From contig PMGP01000446.1 of the NCBI GenBank assembly GCA_003156235.1, forward strand, positions 13,521 through 20,576: 7,056 nucleotides of DNA, in the 5' to 3' direction. The translations under genes were made by a program, and so were the position numbers. The notes under the pieces are model-generated. The model was not told where the DNA came from and made no database searches. It saw nothing but the letters and a program-made list of their open reading frames with translations. The stretch's first letter is position 1, and each line of letters opens with the position of its first letter. Below, piece after piece: positions 4,339 to 7,056 of this stretch. Source of the DNA: Acidobacteriaceae bacterium (lineage in GTDB: Bacteria > Acidobacteriota > Terriglobia > Terriglobales > Acidobacteriaceae).

Positions 4339-7056
4339 ATGCTCTTGGGCGTTCAATCTACCTCACTGCGATCCCTATTTGTGTACGGACTCATCGCGGC
4401 ATCAGCGCTCACGTCTTTAGCGGCAGGCCCGGCCTCTCAGCCAGCAGACAACCCTGCGGCGAAGAAGGCGCAAGTGGCCCAAAACTACGGCAGAATCCCG
4501 CTCAGCTTTGAGGCCAACCAAGGTCAGGCCGATAAGACCGTGAAGTTTCTTTCCAACGGCAGCGGTTATTCGCTGTTTCTTACGGATTCGTCGGCGGTAT
4601 TGGCGCTGACCAAGCCGGAGGTCTCAAGCGTGAAGCCTCAGCAGGCCATCGGAGCTGGCCTCAAGCCCGCTTCCACGCACCCGGCCAGGAATGCCGATGT
4701 CCTGCGGATGGATTTGGCGGGCGCCAACCGCGCAACGCATGTCATAGGCAGTGATACGCTCCCCGGCACGGCCAACTACTTCATTGGCAACGACCCGGCC
4801 CAATGGCACACAGGCGTGCCGACCTTTGCCAAAGTGAAATACGCGGGCGTCTATCCGGGCATCGATCTGGTCTACTACGGCAACCAGCGGCAGTTGGAAT
4901 ACGACTTCGTGGTTGCGCCGGGGGCCAATCCGAAGCCCATCCGACTTGAATTTGCGGGAGCAAAAAAGCTTGATCTGACTGCCGATGGAGATTTGACCGT
5001 TTCAGCGGCAAACGGCGAGATCGCGTTTCACAAGCCGGTCGTCTATCAAGTGACGGACGGCTTGCGGCAGCCGGTTGACGGTCAGTTCGCCATGCTGTCG
5101 GCGAACACAGTCGGCTTCAGGCTTGGCCGATACGACCATTCAAAACCGCTTGTGATCGACCCGGTGCTTAGTTATTCCACCTACCTCGGCGGCAGTATCA
5201 GCGACGTCGCCTACGGTATTGCCGTAGACAGCTCCGGCAACGCCTATGTGGTCGGCGAAACACTTTCGACGAATTTTCCCGTCACAAGCGGCGCGTTTCA
5301 GACCGTGAATAAAGCGGCGCCCGAGGGCTGGAATGAATTTATCACCAAGCTCAACCCAACCGGCACGGCGCTGTTGTATTCGACCTACCTGGGCGGCAGC
5401 GCCGGCGAGCTTGTCGGCACTGGCATCGCCGTGGACAACTCGGGCGACGCCTATGTGACCGGTACTGCATCTTCGACGGATTTTCCCGTGACCACAGGTG
5501 CGTATCAAACTGTGAACAAAGGTGGTAACGCCTTCGTGACCAAACTCAACGCGACTGGCACGGCGCTGGTGTACTCGACTTTCCTTGGCGGCAGTAGCCT
5601 CGATGAGGCCTTCGCCATTGCCCTGGACGACTCGGGCGATGCTTATGTGACCGGCGAGGCGGAGTCAACCGATTTTCCTACCACAGCGGGCGCTTTTCAG
5701 ACCGTGAATAACGATGCACCAAATGGCACCACCGAGTTTACCCTCGGCAATGCATTTATCACCAAGCTCAACCCAACCGGCACGGCCTTGGTGTATTCGA
5801 CCTATCTCGGCGGAAGCGGCCACGCCGGAACCGGGGATGGCGATTACAGCACCGGCATTGCCGTGGACGGCTCAGGCAACGCCTATGTGACCGGCCAGAC
5901 GCAATCGACGGATTTTCCCGTGACCACGGGTGCGTTTCAAACTGCGAACGGCAGCCCCGGCATATATGGTGTAAACGCCTTTGTGACCAAGCTCAACGCG
6001 ACTGGTTCGGCGCTGGTGTACTCGACCTACCTGGGCGGCAGTGACCAAGATTATGCCCATGGCATTGCCCTGGACGGCTCGGGCGACGCCTATGTGACCG
6101 GCTCGACGACTTCGTCGAATTACCCAGTGACGGCAGGCGCTCTTCAGCCCACCAACAATGCCCTCGCCAATTACGCTGAAAGCGCCTTTGTCACCGAGGT
6201 GAATCCGGCCGGCACGGGCCTGGTGTACTCCACTTTTCTGGGCGGCACTGGCATACTGGACCCATACTGCGGCCCTCCTCAATGCAAGGCAGTCGGCCAG
6301 GGAGACTACGGCCAAGCCATCACCGTGGACGACCTGGGCGACGCCTATGTGACGGGCGGAGCGGGTTCAAAGGATTTTCCCACCACACCGGGCGCATTTC
6401 AGACCGTGAATAACCTGGCAGGCTATAACTATAGCAATGCATTTATCACCGTGCTCAACCCAGGCGGATCGGCGCTGCTGTACTCGACCTACCTCGGCGG
6501 CAGCGGCGCGGATCATGGCAACGGCATTGCCCTGGACGGTGCGGGCGGCGTGTATGTAGCCGGCGTGGCGTCATCGACGAATTTTCCCACGACAACGGGT
6601 GCCTACCAGACCACAAACGGCAGCAACTTCATTGGCACCGCCTTTATCGCCAAGCTGGCGATCGGCATCGTACCCGCCTCCATCGCCACCACAACCTCGC
6701 TGACCTCGAGCGCCAATCCGCAAGTGCAGGGCAGCGAGGTTACCTTTACGGCAACGATTACGCCGGAGTCCGGCACCGGCATCCCAACGGGCAACGTCGT
6801 CTTCAGCGTGGATGGCACGTCGGCGTCTACAGTTGCGCTGGGCAGCAATGGAGAAGCGACCTACTTGACCTCCAGCCTGGCCATCGGACAGCACACCATC
6901 CTGGCCAGCTACGCCGGAAGCATCGCGTATACCGCCAGCAGCAACAGCCACACTGAGACCATTACGGCTCCGCCTATCGCCTCCACAACCACTTCGATTG
7001 CACAGAGCGGGAGCCCAGGCAATTACACGCTGACGGCGACGGTGGTGGGGTCCGGA
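4339..7056 (+). CDS. Large secreted SBBP beta-propeller and Ig-like repeat protein (3' end off window)
   Basis: The frame is open for 906 codons and runs off the window without a stop, so the protein is C-terminally incomplete. Residues 1-29 or so look like a Sec signal peptide: Arg11, a hydrophobic stretch 13-28, then small residues around Ala28-Ala32. Residues about 45-276 form the N-terminal domain commonly found before SBBP repeats (GRIPLSFEANQGQ at 51-63, then an NYFIGND motif and GIDLVYYG). Seven SBBP repeats begin at residues 277, 345, 410, 484, 559, 628 and 714, with the pattern YSTYLGGS, IAVDxSGxAYVTG, TDFPVTTGAFQT. Seven copies would suit one seven-bladed propeller. A bacterial Ig-like domain follows (about 784-876), then the start of a second (from about 882). 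The only two cysteines seen, Cys644 and Cys649, lie in an insertion in repeat six. Such proteins are extracellular or surface-bound; adhesion or polymer binding is inferred, and no catalytic motif is visible. Confidence 0.9.
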   Translation, partial: MLLGVQSTSLRSLFVYGLIAASALTSLAAGPASQPADNPAAKKAQVAQNYGRIPLSFEANQGQADKTVKFLSNGSGYSLFLTDSSAVLALTKPEVSSVKPQQAIGAGLKPASTHPARNADVLRMDLAGANRATHVIGSDTLPGTANYFIGNDPAQWHTGVPTFAKVKYAGVYPGIDLVYYGNQRQLEYDFVVAPGANPKPIRLEFAGAKKLDLTADGDLTVSAANGEIAFHKPVVYQVTDGLRQPVDGQFAMLSANTVGFRLGRYDHSKPLVIDPVLSYSTYLGGSISDVAYGIAVDSSGNAYVVGETLSTNFPVTSGAFQTVNKAAPEGWNEFITKLNPTGTALLYSTYLGGSAGELVGTGIAVDNSGDAYVTGTASSTDFPVTTGAYQTVNKGGNAFVTKLNATGTALVYSTFLGGSSLDEAFAIALDDSGDAYVTGEAESTDFPTTAGAFQTVNNDAPNGTTEFTLGNAFITKLNPTGTALVYSTYLGGSGHAGTGDGDYSTGIAVDGSGNAYVTGQTQSTDFPVTTGAFQTANGSPGIYGVNAFVTKLNATGSALVYSTYLGGSDQDYAHGIALDGSGDAYVTGSTTSSNYPVTAGALQPTNNALANYAESAFVTEVNPAGTGLVYSTFLGGTGILDPYCGPPQCKAVGQGDYGQAITVDDLGDAYVTGGAGSKDFPTTPGAFQTVNNLAGYNYSNAFITVLNPGGSALLYSTYLGGSGADHGNGIALDGAGGVYVAGVASSTNFPTTTGAYQTTNGSNFIGTAFIAKLAIGIVPASIATTTSLTSSANPQVQGSEVTFTATITPESGTGIPTGNVVFSVDGTSASTVALGSNGEATYLTSSLAIGQHTILASYAGSIAYTASSNSHTETITAPPIASTTTSIAQSGSPGNYTLTATVVGSG
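5167..6660 (+). repeat. Seven tandem SBBP-repeat units within the coding sequence
   Basis: The units start at 5167, 5371, 5566, 5788, 6013, 6220 and 6478, and the first six are 204, 195, 222, 225, 207 and 258 bp long. Each encodes YST(Y/F)LGG, then an AVD-SG-AYVTG strand and a DFPVTTGAFQT-type strand. Conservation is visible in the DNA too: CCTATGTGACCGG recurs in several units. Length differences fall in the loops between LGGS and the IAVD strand and after FQT, as expected for propeller blades with variable loops. Confidence 0.85.

Noticed and set aside
5140..6951. Several minus-strand ORFs with internally similar sequences opposite the SBBP repeats
   Set aside because: Their mutual similarity simply mirrors the repeat units of the plus-strand gene; no independent family match or start signal was seen.

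Overview
The window looks like a chromosomal segment of a GC-rich soil-type bacterium, most likely an acidobacterium (Acidobacteriota, Terriglobia). This is inference from gene content. The membrane-anchored winged-helix regulator, the SPASM fragment with its particular CX2CX5CX2CX18C spacing, and the exported SBBP-repeat protein with Ig-like domains are all types I associate with that phylum. No rRNA, tRNA, CRISPR array, IS element or integrase was seen.

Layout. (1) Positions 1-375 hold no gene I can support. From about 165 to 292 they carry an AT-rich regulatory region: two AATTTACYGYAAAG copies 24 bp apart, a possible sigma70-type promoter, and a leader hairpin followed by five Ts. (2) 376-1707 (+) encodes a one-component membrane regulator: a cytoplasmic OmpR-like winged helix, one transmembrane helix and a C-terminal extracytoplasmic domain. 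(3) 1782-3533 (-), convergent with it, encodes an LTA-synthase-like sulfatase-fold membrane enzyme with five TM helices and a catalytic-type Thr. (4) 3534-3894 is a divergent intergenic region full of short perfect repeats. It also holds a four-codon leader ORF in frame with the sulfatase gene. (5) 3895-4146 (+) is an 83-residue protein consisting only of the C-terminal SPASM iron-sulfur part of a radical SAM enzyme. It is probably a remnant, yet it has its own Shine-Dalgarno (SD) sequence and ATG. (6) 4147-4338 is intergenic, with a weak hairpin, a 17-bp palindrome and a strong SD. (7) 4339 to the window end (+) is the first 906 codons of a large secreted protein: signal peptide, N-terminal domain, seven SBBP repeats (probably one beta-propeller), one Ig-like domain and the start of a second.

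How the genes relate. No operon is evident: the strands run + - + +, and each gene has its own upstream region. The regulator, the sulfatase-fold enzyme and the SBBP protein all act at or outside the cytoplasmic membrane, but nothing in the sequence proves a shared pathway. The only hint of common control is the motif ATTTACNG, found four times in the window and each time upstream of a gene. I do not see a clear new multi-gene system. The most unusual items are the stand-alone SPASM domain, the repeat-rich divergent promoter region, the mini-ORF before the sulfatase, and the hairpin in the regulator's leader.
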